From Gammaproteobacteria bacterium (GTDB lineage Bacteria; Pseudomonadota; Gammaproteobacteria; Nevskiales; Nevskiaceae), in the NCBI GenBank assembly GCA_026398815.1, contig JAPLSA010000011.1, positions 1 to 64,000 of the forward strand: a DNA stretch of 64,000 bases. Reading direction: 5' to 3'. The notes under the pieces are model-generated. The model made no database searches. It saw only the letters and a list, made by a program, of their open reading frames with translations, and was not told where the DNA came from. How positions within the stretch are numbered: position 1 is the stretch's first letter; every line of letters begins with the position of its first letter. This document shows, one piece after another, positions 62,562-64,000 of the stretch. The translations under genes and the position numbers were made by a program.

Positions 62562-64000
62562 ATGCTTCGATCCCGCTGCCGGACCGCCGCGCTGGCCGCG
62601 CTGCTGCCGCTCGCCGCCGCCGCCGTGCCGGAAGGCCCGTCCTACCCGTCCGCCGCCTGGACGGCGCGCGAGACCGCCAACTACGCCAAGGTGCTGGAAG
62701 CGCCGACCGAACAGGTCGCCAACCCGGCGTTCATGCTGCGCCTCGGCACCCAGAGCACGCTGAACACCAGCAGCCTGCTGCTGCGGGATCTGCTCGACCC
62801 GAGCTGGGCGCTGGCCTACACGCCGGCGCAGGCGGCAGCGGTGGAGGCGCTGCACGGGCCGAACCCGGTGCTGAAGACGCTCGACGAGATCACCGCGCTG
62901 ATCCGCAACGATCCGGCCGCCTCGCTGCAGCTGCCGCTCGGCGTGCCGGTGGCGCTGCCGCTGTGCTCGAGCTACGCCGGCCCCTGCGCCGGCGATCCCT
63001 ATCGCTGGCCGTCGGTCGATCCGTTCTACACGCTCGAGGCGGTGGTCGAACCGGTGGTGTTCTACGACGCCGGCTGCGCCCGGCTGTCCGGCCGCGTCTG
63101 GAAGCCGCGCCAGTTGCTCGGCCAGCGGCGGCTGCCGGGCATCGTCATCGAGAACGGTTCGGTACAGGCGCCGGAAACCGCGTACTGGTGGATGGCCCAG
63201 GCGCTGGTGCGCGCCGGCTACACGGTGCTGACCTTCGATCCGCGCGGCCAGGGGCGCTCCGATTTCGCCACGCCGAGCCTGCAGCAGGGCACCAACATCA
63301 ACCCCAGCGTGTTCTGGACCGGCCTGGTCAACGCCATCGATTTCATGCGTTCCAGGCCCGGCCGGCCGTACCCGCACGACGCCCGCTGCGCCGGCACCTA
63401 CCCGACCCGCACCGCCGCGTTCAACCCGTTCCACGCCGCGCTCGATCTCGACCGTTTCGGCATCGTCGGCCATTCGCTCGGTGCGATCGGCGTGTCGGTC
63501 GTGCAGGGCTACGGCGCCCCCGGCGCCGACCGCTGGCCGGGGCTGATCGATGCCCGCAACCCGGTCGATGTCGCGGTCGCCTGGGACGGCCTGATCTCGC
63601 CGGCCGACGGCACGCCGGGCGGCGCCGGCGGTGCGCTGTTCGAACGGCTGCCGCAGTTGCTGACCACGGCGCTGGTCGATCAGGTGATCACCCGGGACGA
63701 ACCGCGCTGGCGGCCGCGCGTGCCGACCATGGGCCAGTCCTCGGAGTACGGCATCGCGCCGCTGCCGCTGCTCGCGCCGCCGGACCCGGACGCGCACACC
63801 ACCGGCTTTGCCGCCTGGAAGGCGGCCGGCATCCCGAGCTACGAGCTGACCATTCGCGGCAGCTCGCATTTCGAATGGAGCCTGATCCCGACCTTCCCGA
63901 CCACCAGCTGGTGCCCGAACACGCTGGGCGGCCGCTGCAACGGCGGCTGGGGCCGGCCGATGGCCGAGCACTACACGCTGGCCTGGCTCGACCGCTGGCT
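62562..64000 (+). CDS. Secreted alpha/beta hydrolase, cut by window end
   Basis: The frame is open from the ATG at 62562, with GAGGAG upstream, to the edge, at least 479 residues. A signal peptide (MLRSRCRTAALAALLPLAAAA) is followed by a hydrolase domain with GHSLGA (Ser305), FDPRGQGRSD and RGSSHFEWS (probable catalytic His). It is a secreted esterase or lipase of unknown substrate. The 3' end lies outside the window. Confidence 0.85.
   Translation, partial: MLRSRCRTAALAALLPLAAAAVPEGPSYPSAAWTARETANYAKVLEAPTEQVANPAFMLRLGTQSTLNTSSLLLRDLLDPSWALAYTPAQAAAVEALHGPNPVLKTLDEITALIRNDPAASLQLPLGVPVALPLCSSYAGPCAGDPYRWPSVDPFYTLEAVVEPVVFYDAGCARLSGRVWKPRQLLGQRRLPGIVIENGSVQAPETAYWWMAQALVRAGYTVLTFDPRGQGRSDFATPSLQQGTNINPSVFWTGLVNAIDFMRSRPGRPYPHDARCAGTYPTRTAAFNPFHAALDLDRFGIVGHSLGAIGVSVVQGYGAPGADRWPGLIDARNPVDVAVAWDGLISPADGTPGGAGGALFERLPQLLTTALVDQVITRDEPRWRPRVPTMGQSSEYGIAPLPLLAPPDPDAHTTGFAAWKAAGIPSYELTIRGSSHFEWSLIPTFPTTSWCPNTLGGRCNGGWGRPMAEHYTLAWLDRW

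Overview
The window is 64 kb of GC-rich bacterial chromosome. A Tyr-Gly-Thr tRNA cluster leading into tuf, queA, tex, glcDEF, an acs/actP locus, a wax ester synthase, a Baeyer-Villiger-type monooxygenase, a FadL-type porin and an acyl-CoA dehydrogenase together suggest an aerobic, lipid- or hydrocarbon-using gammaproteobacterium, perhaps of the Nevskiales/Solimonadaceae. That assignment is inference from gene content and GC-rich codon use; there is no rRNA in the window to confirm it.

Layout. 1-1.5 kb: 5' part of tuf preceded by tRNA-Thr, tRNA-Gly and tRNA-Tyr under one promoter, with a structured spacer holding stray T-arm fragments. 1.5-9.2 kb: hrpB, a MOSC protein, opgD, a DUF421 membrane protein, a flavoprotein and queA. 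9.2-12.5 kb: tRNA-Leu(CAA) followed by a truncated integrase and a less GC-rich cassette (isochorismatase-like hydrolase, pirin, HxlR regulator), read as a decayed island. 12.5-14.7 kb: a DUF1348 protein, an XRE regulator and two small membrane proteins. 14.7-25 kb: an acetate-use locus with a DcaP porin, a LuxR-type response regulator, a transporter-fused hybrid histidine kinase, a DUF485 protein, actP and acs. 25-36 kb: regulators, a FadL porin, an acyl-CoA dehydrogenase, an AbrB/PIN toxin-antitoxin pair, tex, and a monooxygenase divergent from a wax ester synthase/DGAT.

36-38.8 kb is the most unusual part: a low-GC reverse transcriptase of 695 residues with a YVDD active site and a C-terminal HEPN-like R-x6-H motif, followed on the same strand by a RelE/HigB-type toxin and its antitoxin. 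The toxin promoter is embedded in two operators and predicts a leaderless message. I read this as a candidate Abi/UG-type antiphage islet between housekeeping genes. 39-47 kb: ilvD, vapBC, a SprT-like protein, a PD-(D/E)XK protein, an amine oxidase-like protein, a beta-barrel, a DUF1338 dioxygenase, an esterase and a bicupin. 47-51.5 kb: glcDEF between two REP-like repeat clusters, plus a small secreted Arg/His/Asp-rich protein. 51.8-64 kb: tag-dihydroorotase-hicBA, rsmE-aminopeptidase-CYTH-molybdopterin enzyme, a HAD phosphatase, a metallo-beta-lactamase-fold hydrolase, a two-gene ABC exporter and an alpha/beta hydrolase cut by the window edge.

The sensor kinase and response regulator probably switch on acetate uptake (actP) and activation (acs). 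Fatty-acid or hydrocarbon import (FadL), beta-oxidation and wax-ester storage fit the same lifestyle. Four toxin-antitoxin pairs and the reverse transcriptase lie between otherwise ordinary chromosomal genes.
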